Notes: generated by a model not told the origin, from the letters alone. Shown: positions 17,971 through 26,688, numbered from the stretch's first letter. The stretch: DNA of 64,000 bases from JAAYAE01 sp963678395 (GCA_963678395.1 OY782827.1:372001-436000), one strand, 5' to 3'. Program-made: numbers and translations.

Positions 17971-18092
17971 GTTTTTGGCACAAAAACGTCAATAACTTTC
18001 GAGCTAGCTCGAAAAGCTGCACTCCACGAAGTGGAAGTTGCACTACGGCTTTGCCGTAACTGCACTTTGCGACAAAGGAGCAAAAGCTGCAC
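17971..18092 (-). repeat. Right arm: five short hairpins with CTGCAC spacers, inverted relative to the left arm
   Basis: Plus-strand hairpins: GTTTTTG/GCA 17971-17987; an 18-bp perfect palindrome TTTCGAGCTAGCTCGAAA 17997-18014; TCCAC/GAA 18023-18035; TACGGC/TTT 18044-18058; TTTGC with a nine-base loop 18066-18084. CTGCAC (once TTGCAC) lies at 18017, 18038, 18060 and 18087. Confidence 0.88.
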
Positions 18093-18118
18093 ACGCCTTA
18101 AAAAGGAGATGCTTTATT

Positions 18119-18670
18119 ATGAATCTAACAACAACCTCAATCCCCGGTGTCGTTATCTTAGCACCGGACGTTTTTGGTGACAACAGGGGATTTTTTATGG
18201 AAAGTTGGAATAAGAAAAAAATGGAAGAGGCTGGTCTCTTTTATGATTTCGTGCAAGATAACCATTCTTCGTCAACGGTTAAAGGTACTCTGCGTGGGAT
18301 TCATTTTCAAAAAGGAGCTATGTGTCAGGCGAAACTAGTGCGCTGCACAAAGGGGGCTGTTTTAGACGTTGCTGTAGATTTGCGCAAAGCCAGTCCTACC
18401 TACAAAAAATGGATAGCTGTAGAACTCTCTGCGGAAAACAAAAAACAATTAATGATTCCAAGAGGCTTTGGACATGGCTTTGTTACTTTAACAGACCAAG
18501 TGGAAGTTATGTATAAAACCGATAATTATTATGCTCCCGAGTCTGAAGGTGGTATTCGTTGGAATGATCCAGAACTGGGTATAGAGTGGGGTGTTGATGA
18601 GCCGATACTGTCTCTGAAAGATACTGAAAACCCTTTTCTTAGATATATAGAGGGCAACATTGATTTTTAA
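18119..18670 (+). CDS. rfbC: dTDP-4-dehydrorhamnose 3,5-epimerase
   Basis: Third enzyme of dTDP-L-rhamnose synthesis, epimerising C3 and C5 of the 4-keto sugar. 183 residues, cupin fold. GDNRGFFMESWN near the start, the catalytic-histidine segment GTLRGIHFQ, and PRGFGHGFVTL with the second conserved His are present; the Tyr of DNYYAPESEGGIRWNDP is the likely catalytic acid. ATG at 18119 has AAAAAGGAGATG upstream, directly after the hairpin-array element; an in-frame extension to 18038 would translate through the hairpins and is rejected. 24 bases before rfbB. Confidence 0.96.
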   Translation: MNLTTTSIPGVVILAPDVFGDNRGFFMESWNKKKMEEAGLFYDFVQDNHSSSTVKGTLRGIHFQKGAMCQAKLVRCTKGAVLDVAVDLRKASPTYKKWIAVELSAENKKQLMIPRGFGHGFVTLTDQVEVMYKTDNYYAPESEGGIRWNDPELGIEWGVDEPILSLKDTENPFLRYIEGNIDF

Positions 18671-18694
18671 AAACACTATGGGAGGCAAGTTGTA

Positions 18695-19714
18695 ATGAAG
18701 ATACTAGTAACAGGTGGTGCCGGCTTTATTGGAGGCAATTACATTCAGATTATGCAAAAAAAACATCCGGAGGATGAAATAATCTGTCTGGATGCTTTAA
18801 CATATGCGGGAAATATAGAAATCTTAGCACAGGTAATGAAAAAACCTAATTTCAAATTTGTGAAAGAAGATATAGCAGACCGCAATGCTGTGTATAATAC
18901 TTTCGCCAGAGAAAAACCAGAGGTGGTAATCAATTTTGCAGCAGAAAGTCATGTTGACCGCTCAATTTTAAATCCTGGTCTTTTTTTACAAACCAATATA
19001 ATGGGCACAAATATTCTGTTGGATGCTTGCCGCAAATATGGAATTAAACGTTACCACCAGGTATCTACGGATGAAGTCTATGGCGATTTACCCTTAGATA
19101 GGCCTGATTTGTTTTTCACGGAAGAAGCGCCGTTACATACTTCTAGTCCATATGCTGCTTCCAAGGCCTCGGCTGATTTGTTAGTATTAGCGTATTTTAG
19201 GTCATTTGGCGTTCCTGTAACGATTTCACGCTGTTCCAATAACTATGGTCCCTACCATTTCCCGGAAAAACTAATTCCTCTGATAACCATCAATGCTTTG
19301 AACAATAAACCCCTTCCCATATATGGAACAGGAGAAAATGTGCGTGATTGGCTGTACGTAGAAGACCATTGCTCTGCTATTGACCTTATTATACGCAATG
19401 GAAAACCTGGTGAAGTTTACAATATAGGAGGGCATAATGAAAAAACTAATCTGCAGGTTGTGCAAGCGATACTTAAAGAATTAGGAAAGGGAGAAGAATC
19501 TATTTGCTATGTTGCTGACAGGCTTGGTCATGACAGACGCTATGCTATTGACCCAACTAAAATAAAAAATGAACTTGGCTGGGAACCAACAACTGGTTTT
19601 GATGCAGGTATCAAGAAAACCATTGTTTGGTATATTACTCATAAATCGTGGTGGCAACGTATAATAAATGGAGAATATCAAAACTATTACAAAAGAATGT
19701 ATTATAATAAGTAA
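18695..19714 (+). CDS. rfbB: dTDP-glucose 4,6-dehydratase
   Basis: Second enzyme of the dTDP-rhamnose pathway; NAD-dependent extended SDR. 339 residues. Rossmann motif VTGGAGFIGGNYI at the N-terminus, FAAESHVDRSI, the catalytic STDEVYGDL and YAASKASADLL (Y-x3-K), then SRCSNNYGPYHFPEKLIPL, all as in RfbB. Strong GGGAGG site upstream. Part of rfbC-rfbB-rfbD run. Intact. Confidence 0.97.
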   Translation: MKILVTGGAGFIGGNYIQIMQKKHPEDEIICLDALTYAGNIEILAQVMKKPNFKFVKEDIADRNAVYNTFAREKPEVVINFAAESHVDRSILNPGLFLQTNIMGTNILLDACRKYGIKRYHQVSTDEVYGDLPLDRPDLFFTEEAPLHTSSPYAASKASADLLVLAYFRSFGVPVTISRCSNNYGPYHFPEKLIPLITINALNNKPLPIYGTGENVRDWLYVEDHCSAIDLIIRNGKPGEVYNIGGHNEKTNLQVVQAILKELGKGEESICYVADRLGHDRRYAIDPTKIKNELGWEPTTGFDAGIKKTIVWYITHKSWWQRIINGEYQNYYKRMYYNK

Positions 19715-19784
19715 GGAACTATATAATATTTCTCATTAAATGAAAATAATAGCTAGTGAAAATAAGCTTTGAGGAGATATTAAG

Positions 19785-20633
19785 ATGAAAATTCTTGTAA
19801 CCGGTATTGGTGGTCAGCTAGGTTATGATGTTATGAAAGTTTTAAAGCATCGTAATATAGCTTGCCTGGGGGTTGATAGAGCAGAGTTTGATATTACTGA
19901 TTATCAGGCTGCACATGACTTTATTACTGCTTATGCACCGGATACTATTGTTCACTGTGCTGCCTATACTGCCGTGGAAAAGGCGGAAGACGATGCAGAA
20001 TGCTGTCGTAGGGTTAATGCCTTAGGGACTGAAAATATAGCTAAAATCTGCCAAGAAATTGATGCCAAGATGGTTTATATTAGTACTGACTATGTATTCC
20101 CAGGTGTAGGTAAACAATTTTATGAGGTAGAAGACCAAACTGGCCCAACAAATATTTATGGACTTACAAAATTAGAAGGTGAATTGGCAGTTCAAACACT
20201 TCTTACCAAATATTTTATTGTGCGTATTTCATGGGTATTTGGGTTTAATGGTACTAACTTTGTTAAAACAATGCTTAAGCTGGGCGCAACACATACAGAG
20301 CTTAGTATCGTCGAAGACCAAGTAGGTTCGCCAACGTATACTGCAGACTTAGCAGTTCTTCTTTGCGATATGGTCGCTACAGATAAATACGGTATATATC
20401 ATGCTACAAATGAAGATACTTGTTCGTGGGCAGAATTTGCCAAGGAAATATTTAGGCAAGCCGGAATGCAGGTTAAAGTGAACTTTATACCTGAAAGTCA
20501 ATACTCTACAAAAGCTACAAGACCTTTAAATAGCAGAATGAGTAAAACTAAGCTCACTGAAAATGGATTTAAAAGCTTGCCAAATTGGCAGGAGGCTTTG
20601 AAAAGATATTTACAAGAGTTATTATTGAAATAA
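19785..20633 (+). CDS. rfbD: dTDP-4-dehydrorhamnose reductase
   Basis: Last step to dTDP-L-rhamnose, NAD(P)H dependent. 282 residues. VTGIGGQLGYDVMKVL nucleotide site, CAAYTAVEKAEDD, YISTDYVFPG and YGLTKLEGE with the Y-x3-K pair, VRISWVFGFNGTNFVKTM. GAGGAG precedes the ATG. 70 bases after rfbB; last gene of the rhamnose operon. Rhamnose is then presumably used by the nearby transferases. Confidence 0.96.
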   Translation: MKILVTGIGGQLGYDVMKVLKHRNIACLGVDRAEFDITDYQAAHDFITAYAPDTIVHCAAYTAVEKAEDDAECCRRVNALGTENIAKICQEIDAKMVYISTDYVFPGVGKQFYEVEDQTGPTNIYGLTKLEGELAVQTLLTKYFIVRISWVFGFNGTNFVKTMLKLGATHTELSIVEDQVGSPTYTADLAVLLCDMVATDKYGIYHATNEDTCSWAEFAKEIFRQAGMQVKVNFIPESQYSTKATRPLNSRMSKTKLTENGFKSLPNWQEALKRYLQELLLK

Positions 20634-21039
20634 TGTACAATACAAGTGAATAACATTGCGATAATTATTTTAGTAGAAAATGATGTATATTTTACACTTA
20701 TTTGTACTTAACACGAAAATAATCTGTTAGTTCCCAATAATACCTGTTTTATGATACGTGAATAAGTATAATAATATTACAATAGACGGACCGATTAATA
20801 ATTGATGTTAAAATAATGTAACAATTAAACTCTTTAAATTAAGCACACTGAATATTTAGAACTAAACATTGTCTGTTTATTTCGCTAATAAGGTTGTATT
20901 GATTTTTTATCTTGTAAACAATAAATGATTATATAGTTACAAATGCTAATATAAAAGTGAACAATTTTGATACAAAATGCTATGAATATTTGAGCCAACA
21001 AATCAAATCTCCTATAATACTATTAAGACATGATTGGAG
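20634..21039. other. AT-rich spacer without recognisable content
   Basis: 406 bases of very AT-rich sequence between rfbD and the IS21 fragment. No coding frame of note, no clear terminator, no repeated unit. Possibly relic DNA left by insertion-element activity. Confidence 0.5.
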
Positions 21040-21440
21040 ATGTACAAGGAAATACGAAAATGTGTTTATAGAATTTAAACAAACGATAAATTGCCAAAGA
21101 CTTACATATTTCTCGCAATACTGTTAAGAAATACTGGGATGGTGATTACGTCCCATGGGAACGCAAAAGCTACAGTCGTGATGCTGCTATCTTAACTGAA
21201 GATATTATTAGCTTTGTGCGCAGCTGCTTGGAAACAGACGAAACTGTTAGGTTTCGTAAGAAACATCATACTTCAAAGCGTATTTATGCCCGGTTCGTTT
21301 ATGAATGCAACTTTACTGGTGGTGAATCTACAATACGCCGTTTTGTACAAGACCTGCGAGATAAAACAGCAGAACCATTTGTCCCATGGCTTTTCACCAA
21401 GAGGATATGCCATGGAAGGGGCTGTAACGAAATAGCCAAA
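21040..21440 (+). pseudogene. IS21-family IstA transposase, degraded N-terminal fragment
   Basis: Fragments in two frames spell the start of IstA. ATG at 21040 reads MYKEIRK and soon stops; after a frameshift/deletion another frame reads IAKDLHISRNTVKKYWDG (helix-turn-helix), then ILTEDIISFVRSCLETDET, KKHHTSKRIYARFVYECNF and GGESTIRRFVQDLRDKTAEP. The sequence loses similarity after EPFVPW, before the DDE catalytic domain. So only the DNA-binding part is left and no IstB is present. A dead remnant beside the IS3-type element. Confidence 0.75.
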
Positions 21441-21492
21441 AGAAATAGGTTCTCTGTCAAATGTTGGGGTGCCCCCCTAAAATGTTCACTCA

Positions 21493-21570
21493 GTTAGGAT
21501 TGTCTTTACAGACAATCCTAACTTTCTATTATAAGACTTTAGTCTGTTTCGCTCGCTTTGCGAGCGAAAC
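21493..21570. repeat. Two strong hairpins next to the IS3-type element
   Basis: 21493-21522: GTTAGGATTGTCT paired with AGACAATCCTAAC around TTAC (13 bp). 21546-21570: GTTTCGCTCGC paired with GCGAGCGAAAC around TTT (11 bp). The second has the same triloop style as the hairpins in the 17.4-18.1 kb element but no GTGCAG spacer. Confidence 0.8.
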
Positions 21571-21666
21571 AAAAAACCACCTGCTATGTGAAGTGGTAAC
21601 ATCTAAGTGGACACTTAAACCACTGGTGACTTAGTGTTATAATTTTGTAAAAAAGCGGTGAAAATA

Positions 21667-22005
21667 ATGGGCCTCAAAGGTGGAAATAAGAGATATTTTA
21701 GCAAGGAATTTAAATTATCAGTTGTGCAGAGAAATCTAGCTGGCGAAAGCAGTGGGAAACTATCCAAACAACTTAATTTAGATAAATCGCTAATTTGTTA
21801 CTGGGCAAGAATATATAGAGATAAAGGGGAATCTGGACTAGAATCCAAGAGACGTCCTGGAAATCCTCTTGCTACATATCAAAACAGAAAAACGCTATCC
21901 ATCGAAGAACACCTTAGATATGAGCTGGCTAAAAAAGATATCGAGCTTGCAAAACTAAAAAAAATATTAGAATATCAGAGGGGGTATGTCAAGGCAGGAA
22001 ATTAA
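21667..22005 (+). CDS. IS3-family transposase OrfA
   Basis: 112-residue helix-turn-helix protein: KRYFSKEFKLSVVQRNLAGE, KLSKQLNLDKSLICYWARIY, then a C-terminal coiled-coil-like stretch ELAKKDIELAKLKKILEY, the usual OrfA plan. The run of eight A at 21957-21964 (A-AAA-AAA in this frame) is placed where IS3 elements make a -1 programmed shift to give the OrfAB transposase, and the -1 frame is open from there into OrfB. ATG at 21667 chosen; an in-frame GTG lies at 21658. Confidence 0.85.
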   Translation: MGLKGGNKRYFSKEFKLSVVQRNLAGESSGKLSKQLNLDKSLICYWARIYRDKGESGLESKRRPGNPLATYQNRKTLSIEEHLRYELAKKDIELAKLKKILEYQRGYVKAGN

Positions 22006-22010
22006 TACGA

Positions 22011-22893
22011 TTGTATTTCGAGGCGATATTCGAATTAAGTGACCGTTATTCTGTAGTATGGTTATGTAAACAGTTTTCGGTATCTAGAGCTGGATATTAT
22101 AACTGGATAAAACATAAAAATCGTCCCAATACATATGAGTTACAGCGGCAAGAAATTATATTATTTATACGTAAAGTTCATGAAGAAAAACCCAGCTATG
22201 GCTATCGCAGAATTCGTAATCGAATTTTGAAAGATACCGGATGGCATATTTGTCTCCCGAGGGTGCTCTCTTGCATGCAAAGTATTGGCATCCAGTCTAA
22301 GGCACGAAAAAAGAAACACTGGGGCGGTGTTGGAAAAGAGCATAATATCTTTAAAAATATTCTAAACCGCAATTTCACGGCTAAGAGACCACTACAAAAG
22401 GTTGTAACAGATATTACCGAATTCTACTGGCATGGCAGAAAATGCTTCTTTACATGTTACTTAGATTTATTTAATAATGAAATGGTGTCTTGGAATTTTG
22501 GTTTTCGTGAAGACCTGCCTTTTGTTCTTAAACCACTAACAGATCTCTTAGTTTTAATTGGAAAGGCTGCTGGTTCAGAGCCAACAATACTGCATTCCGA
22601 TCAAGGTTCACAGTATAGCTCGCCTGCTTTCACAACGCTTTTGAAGAGATATGGCATTATCCAGAGTATGTCTCGTGCGGGAACGCCACATGATAATGCT
22701 GTTATTGAGAGTTTTTTCGGTTGGTTCAAAGAAGAATTGAACTTGGATTTCCATTTCAAGAAAGCAAACGATATTTTTATTGTTGTTCATCAAGCTGTAG
22801 ACTATTTTAATATGCAAATTTAATATGCAAAGGCCTGTTGCTAAACTGCAATATAAATCTCCCATACAGTTTCGTCTAGATAGGTGCAACTAA
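22011..22893 (+). pseudogene. IS3-family transposase OrfB, 3' end frameshifted by a 13-bp duplication
   Basis: Integrase catalytic subunit. N-terminal part has FSVSRAGYYNWIKH and PSYGYRRIRNRIL; the DDE core is intact: VVTDITEFYW (D), LHSDQGSQYSSPAF (D), GTPHDNAVIESFFGWFKEEL (E). Near the end TTTAATATGCAAA is duplicated (22806-22831), which turns VDYFNMQRPVAKLQYKSPIQ into VDYFNMQI and a stop. All catalytic residues remain, so the loss of about 20 C-terminal residues may weaken rather than abolish function. Normally made as a fusion with OrfA by -1 frameshift. Confidence 0.85.
22806..22831 (+). repeat. Perfect 13-bp tandem duplication in orfB
   Basis: TTTAATATGCAAA at 22806-22818 and 22819-22831. 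Removing one restores the family C-terminus and the stop at 22891-22893. Confidence 0.95.
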
Positions 22894-23048
22894 TTATTAG
22901 TGGTTATAGTGTCCTTTTTATATTGACCACTTCATTAGACGGGTGGTGCTGATTATTTCAAATATTATATTAGCGTTTTAGATAAAAAATATTTCTTGTT
23001 GGTAGGCTTTAAATTTTGTTTTGTTTTTAAAGTAAAGGAGAGAGAAAA

Positions 23049-23300
23049 ATGTTAGAAACATTATTATTGCAAGGGAAAAATGAAAATACCTTATTGCCGA
23101 GAGTTTTGCGCATAATGGCACAGCAGGGAAAGCAAATAGAGACACTTAATTGTGAAGTACAAAAAAATCGTCAGCTGATTAACATAGAAATTACGTTACA
23201 AGATAAGGGTGACATAGAGTTAACAATTAAATTACTACAACGCTTAGTGGGTGTAGAGGCAGTGGCAAGAGAAAAAGTTAAGCAAGCGAGAGCGATGTAA
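23049..23300 (+). CDS. Acetolactate synthase regulatory subunit, single ACT domain (IlvM-like)
   Basis: 83 residues, far shorter than the ~160-residue IlvH/IlvN type and similar in size to IlvM. Predicted beta-alpha-beta ACT fold: NTLLPRVLRIMAQQGKQIET is the strand-helix start, INIEITLQD the central strand and IELTIKLLQRLVGVEAV the second helix. It lies 18 bases before the catalytic subunit gene, with GGAGAG upstream. Probably stabilises the catalytic subunit or sets feedback control by branched-chain amino acids; which amino acid cannot be told. Confidence 0.8.
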   Translation: MLETLLLQGKNENTLLPRVLRIMAQQGKQIETLNCEVQKNRQLINIEITLQDKGDIELTIKLLQRLVGVEAVAREKVKQARAM

Positions 23301-23318
23301 TTAGGAGGGGAAATTGTA

Positions 23319-25004
23319 ATGAAGCTAAGTGGAGCACAAGCAATTATAAAAATTTTAGAAGAACATGGAGTAAATACAATTTTTGGGTATCCTGGAGGAC
23401 AGGTTATTCCTTTGTATGATGCTTTGTATGATAGCAAGCTACATAATGTTTTAACAGTACATGAGCAAGGAGCTGTTCATGCTGCTGATGCTTATGCTAG
23501 AGTTAGTGGTAGAACCGGAGTATGTATTGCTACCTCCGGACCGGGGGCAACTAATATAGTTACCGGCCTTGCTACAGCATACTTAGATTCAGTACCTTTA
23601 GTTGCTATTACAGGGCAAGTAGCAGTAACTCAACTGGGGAGAGATTCCTTTCAAGAGATTGATATTGTTGGTGTTACCATTCCTATTACCAAGCACAATG
23701 TGTTAGTACGTGAGGCCAAAGAGCTTTTGCCGGCACTGCGCAATGCTTTTAAAATTGCTGGCAGTGGACGGCCTGGACCAGTATTGGTTGATATTCCCAG
23801 TAGCATTCAAACGGAAGAAGTGGAATGGACAGAACCGGAAAATACTAGTGAGGATCACAGCGAAAAAAATACTAATAAACAGCGTCTGGAGAAACTTTTG
23901 GAAGCAGCTTCTGTTACTATTAATAATGCGCAAAGGACTGTACTTTTAGTTGGAGGCGGAACCGTATTAGGGAATGCAACAGCAGAAGTTATAGAGTTTG
24001 CCCATAAAACAGGTATGCCTGTGGTTAATACCCTTATGGCTATAGGCGGATTCCCGGGTAGTGATGCACAAGCACTGGGACTTACAGGTATGCATGGTCA
24101 TGTTGGTGCTAATCTTGCTGTAACTAATGCTGACGTCTTGGTAGTTGCAGGCAGTAGATTTAGTGAACGTATTACGGGTGATCGTAATAGATATGTGGGT
24201 AAGAAAACAATTATTCAATTGGATATAGATCCTTCGGAAGTAGATAAAAATATAGTATCATCTTTGCCTTTAGTCGGTGATATTAAAGAGACACTAAAAC
24301 TTTTAAATCCACGCGTTAAAAAACTAGATATCAAACCTTGGTGGGAATCAATTAAGGCTTGGGAAGAGACAGAAGGACACGAACTAGAAAAGGGGGACAA
24401 ATTAACAGCTCCTTGGCTAATGAAGGAACTAAATAGACAGTTTAACAGAAAAGATACTATCTTTGTAACAGATGTGGGCCAAAATCAAATGTGGGCAGCT
24501 CAGCATTTGGTGATAGACAATCCACGTCGTTTTGTTACTTCGGGTGGCTGTGGCACCATGGGATTTGGTGTCCCCGGTGCTTTAGGAGCTAAGCTTGCTA
24601 GTCCTGATGCCCAAGTAATACAAATTGCCGGTGATGGTGGATTTAAAATGACGGGGATGGAATTACATACGGCTTGTCGAGAAAAAACACCTTTTCTTAG
24701 CATCGTAATTAATAATAGTTGTTTAGGCATGGTACGCCAATGGCAACAAGTTTTTTACAATAAACGCTACTCTTCTACTTTATTAAGTGAATTTGATTTC
24801 ATTGCGTTTGCCCAGTCTTGCGGAGCCGAAGGCGTACAGGTAAAAACTTGCGAAGAATTCAAGGAGGCCTTGGTTATGGCTGCTAAAGTACAAAAAACAG
24901 GGAAGCCATTTCTCATTGAAACGGTAATTGATCAAGCAGATTTGGTTTTGCCTATGGTTGCTCCCGGAGCCGTAATCAATGAGTTTGTCGATCCAGAAAA
25001 ATAA
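23319..25004 (+). CDS. ilvB: Acetolactate synthase catalytic subunit
   Basis: ThDP-dependent condensation of two pyruvates (or pyruvate and 2-oxobutyrate) for valine, leucine and isoleucine synthesis. 561 residues, normal. TIFGYPGGQVIPLYDAL, the ThDP-activating Glu in TVHEQGAVHAADAYARVSG, the FAD-binding central domain, and the C-terminal ThDP motif GDGGFKMTGMELHTACREK-x-NN (INNSCLGMVRQWQ) are present. GGAGGGG ribosome-binding site. No ilvC or leu genes follow in the window. Confidence 0.95.
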   Translation: MKLSGAQAIIKILEEHGVNTIFGYPGGQVIPLYDALYDSKLHNVLTVHEQGAVHAADAYARVSGRTGVCIATSGPGATNIVTGLATAYLDSVPLVAITGQVAVTQLGRDSFQEIDIVGVTIPITKHNVLVREAKELLPALRNAFKIAGSGRPGPVLVDIPSSIQTEEVEWTEPENTSEDHSEKNTNKQRLEKLLEAASVTINNAQRTVLLVGGGTVLGNATAEVIEFAHKTGMPVVNTLMAIGGFPGSDAQALGLTGMHGHVGANLAVTNADVLVVAGSRFSERITGDRNRYVGKKTIIQLDIDPSEVDKNIVSSLPLVGDIKETLKLLNPRVKKLDIKPWWESIKAWEETEGHELEKGDKLTAPWLMKELNRQFNRKDTIFVTDVGQNQMWAAQHLVIDNPRRFVTSGGCGTMGFGVPGALGAKLASPDAQVIQIAGDGGFKMTGMELHTACREKTPFLSIVINNSCLGMVRQWQQVFYNKRYSSTLLSEFDFIAFAQSCGAEGVQVKTCEEFKEALVMAAKVQKTGKPFLIETVIDQADLVLPMVAPGAVINEFVDPEK

Positions 25005-25534
25005 AGTAAAACATTCAGGGTTTTTGTTTGGCAAAATTGTCCTACAGCCTTGAGTTTGTTTATATTATTTATGGTAAGAAAGTAAATTTACAAAAAGATT
25101 ATAGGTAAGGATTGGCTAGCGTAAAGTTTTGTAGGAAAATTAAATGAGATAAAAAAGAAAAAATTATCTTTATTTTGTCATGCTTTAATTGAGTTCTATA
25201 CTAAATGTTGGGGTGAGAAATCACTCCAACATTTTTTTGCGTAAAAAATGAACATAAGAGTGAAATATCCAATGCAAGGAAAGCGACGACGAAATAATGA
25301 AATGTGATGTAGTTACATACATTTATGCAAATTTAGATATAATAAGCCTATATAAAGAAAAAAATGTTGATAGAGAAAAGGAGCAGAGAGTATGAGAATA
25401 TTAAAAATAACAAAATATAATTTCGATGCATAATTTATAAAATAAAACAGTATAGCTAGCGTTTTAGGCTCCATGGTGTGGGCTATGTAAGAGGGTTTAT
25501 CCCAATTTTAAAAATGAAAAGTGAGGTACGATAG
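25005..25534. other. Intergenic region with a terminator and a possible 13-codon leader peptide
   Basis: 530 bases. The 25204-25238 hairpin is a good terminator. At 25392-25433 an ATG with AAAAGGAG upstream opens a 13-residue frame (MRILKITKYNFDA) ending in TAA; it may be a leader peptide or chance. Nothing else was recognised before the GAGGT site of the transporter. Confidence 0.45.
25204..25238 (+). terminator. Rho-independent terminator
   Basis: AATGTTGGGGTGA / TCACTCCAACATT, 13 bp with one G-T pair, GAAA loop, then T residues. It is 200 bases after ilvB, so it may end a longer transcript. Confidence 0.8.
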
Positions 25535-26508
25535 ATGTGGAACATACTTAAAAATTTTCAGAAGAACTTGATATGGAGTATTCCGGGGTTTATGATTTTT
25601 GGGTTGGTATTTGGCAGTTTTTTTCACCTCAATTTCTAAAGTCATGGATAATTCCTTTGACTTTTTTTATGGTTTACCCAATGATGGTTTCGATGAATAT
25701 GAAGGAATTATTAAACAAAGGTGAAAATAAGGTTCAAGTTGTTATCATAATAATTAACTTTGGAGTAATTCCTTTTATAGGTTACTTTATTGGAAAAATA
25801 GCTTTTCCAGACACACCATTGGCTGCTGTGGGTCTGTTATTAGCATGTCTGTTACCAACATCAGGAATGACTATTTCATGGACTGGATTTGCCAAGGGGA
25901 ATGTATCTGCTGCAGTTAAAATGACAATAATAGGTTTGATTATTGGAGCTTTAGTGACTCCATTATATTTAAAATTGCTTATGGGGACTGTTGTTTCAAT
26001 TTCGTTAGTTAAAATATTTTCGCAAATAATTTTTATTGTATTTCTTCCGCTGATAGCGGGATATTTAACCCAATTATTTTTGAAAAATAAGTTCGGCAAT
26101 GAAATATATGAAAAAGAATACAAGCCTAAATTCCCATTATTATCTACAGTTGGAGTTTTAGGAGTGGTTTTTGTATCTATGGCTCTAAAAGCGAAAACGA
26201 TTTTGGCAGATCCAATGGTTCTATTATATTATCTTATTCCATTAATTATTTTATATAGTATTAATTTTTTTGTTAGTACTGTAATAGGAAAAATGTTTTT
26301 TAATAGAGCGAATGGAATAGCCCTTATATATGGAACCGTAATGAGAAATCTTTCTATTGCCTTAGCAATTGCTATGGGAGTATTTGGTGAACAAGGATCA
26401 GAAATAGCCTTGATAATTGCGTTGGCGTATATTATACAAGTACAGTCAGCTGCATGGTATGTTAAGTTTACTAAGCAAATTTTTGGCAAAAGGGAAATCA
26501 TTGAATAA
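25535..26508 (+). pseudogene. ACR3/bile-acid-symporter-type transporter with N-terminal frameshift
   Basis: Membrane protein of the arsenite (ACR3)/Na+-bile-acid symporter superfamily with about ten hydrophobic helices: FMVYPMMVSMNMKEL, the LLACLLPTSGMTISWTGFAKGN core and VMRNLSIALAIAMG are typical. The family N-terminus MWNILKNFQKNLIWSIPGFM is coded from the ATG at 25535 (GAGGT upstream) but stops at 25637; one extra base there would join FFHLNF to LKSWIIPLTFF. An ATG at 25573 opens the downstream frame directly, but its first 20 residues do not resemble the family. So either a frameshifted gene or a shortened one using the second start. The substrate (arsenite or an organic anion) is uncertain; no arsR is near. 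Confidence 0.75.
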
Positions 26509-26608
26509 TTTAACGTTATCTAATAAATATTCTTTCTGTAATAGAACGTTTAAATACGTTTATTACAGAGGATATATATTGTTTTTGCTAGCTAAGGAGT
26601 GGATAAAC

Positions 26609-26637
26609 TTGCAATTTAGCAAATGAAATGCTATAAT
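26609..26637 (+). promoter_or_regulatory. Sigma-A type promoter of the rpsF operon
   Basis: TTGCAA at 26609-26614, 17-base spacer, TATAAT at 26632-26637; about 75 bases upstream of the rpsF start. Confidence 0.7.
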
Positions 26638-26646
26638 AGCAAAGCT

Positions 26647-26688
26647 GTATATATGAGAATATATACTTCTTCTGTTCCCAGAGTGGGA
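26647..26688 (+). promoter_or_regulatory. Structured 5' leader of rpsF
   Basis: GTATATAT-GAGA-ATATATAC hairpin (26647-26666) followed by a small CCCA-GAG-TGGG hairpin. The position suits an S6:S18-binding autoregulatory leader, but the published consensus was not confirmed, so this is a guess from location. Confidence 0.35.

Larger units (their letters stand above)
17380..18092. mobile_element. Hairpin-array element carrying a four-helix-bundle gene, inserted between rfbA and rfbC
   Basis: A 713-bp block splits the otherwise tight rfb operon. It has a left arm (17380-17540) and a right arm (17971-18092) that are inverted versions of one pattern: short perfect hairpins, mostly with three-base loops, separated by GTGCAG on the left and CTGCAC on the right. 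The innermost hairpin is shared by both arms (GTTTTTG-TGC-CAAAAAC as seen inward). The middle holds a gene for an S23/TIGR02436-like four-helix-bundle protein. Family knowledge: such proteins are encoded in intervening sequences of some 23S rRNA genes and resemble the Avd accessory protein of diversity-generating retroelements. No transposase is inside and no target duplication is evident. The call as a mobile or RNA-structured element is inference; the repeat architecture is directly seen. Confidence 0.65.
21589..22934 (+). mobile_element. IS3-family insertion sequence (IS150-like)
   Basis: About 1.35 kb with imperfect terminal inverted repeats: the left end begins TGAAGTGGTAACATCTAAGT and contains GGACACTTAAACCAC, the right end reads back as TGAAGTGGTCAATATAAAAA then GGACACTATAACCAC. 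Ends are TG...CA as in the family. It holds orfA and orfB in overlapping frames. No clear target-site duplication is visible, so the copy may be old or its flank rearranged. Confidence 0.8.

Noticed and set aside
17380..18092. CRISPR array
   Set aside because: Spacing is about 20 bases, the conserved unit is only six bases, spacers are self-complementary and the two arms are inverted. No cas genes are present.
17380..18092. A true 23S rRNA intervening sequence
   Set aside because: The protein type fits, but there is no rRNA sequence on either side; the flanks are rfbA and rfbC.
18038..18118. N-terminal extension of rfbC
   Set aside because: It would translate hairpin-array sequence; the ATG at 18119 has a proper ribosome-binding site and the family start.
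25392..25433. Attenuator leader peptide for the transporter
   Set aside because: The 13-codon frame has no run of a single amino acid, and no alternative terminator is seen after it; noted only as a possibility.
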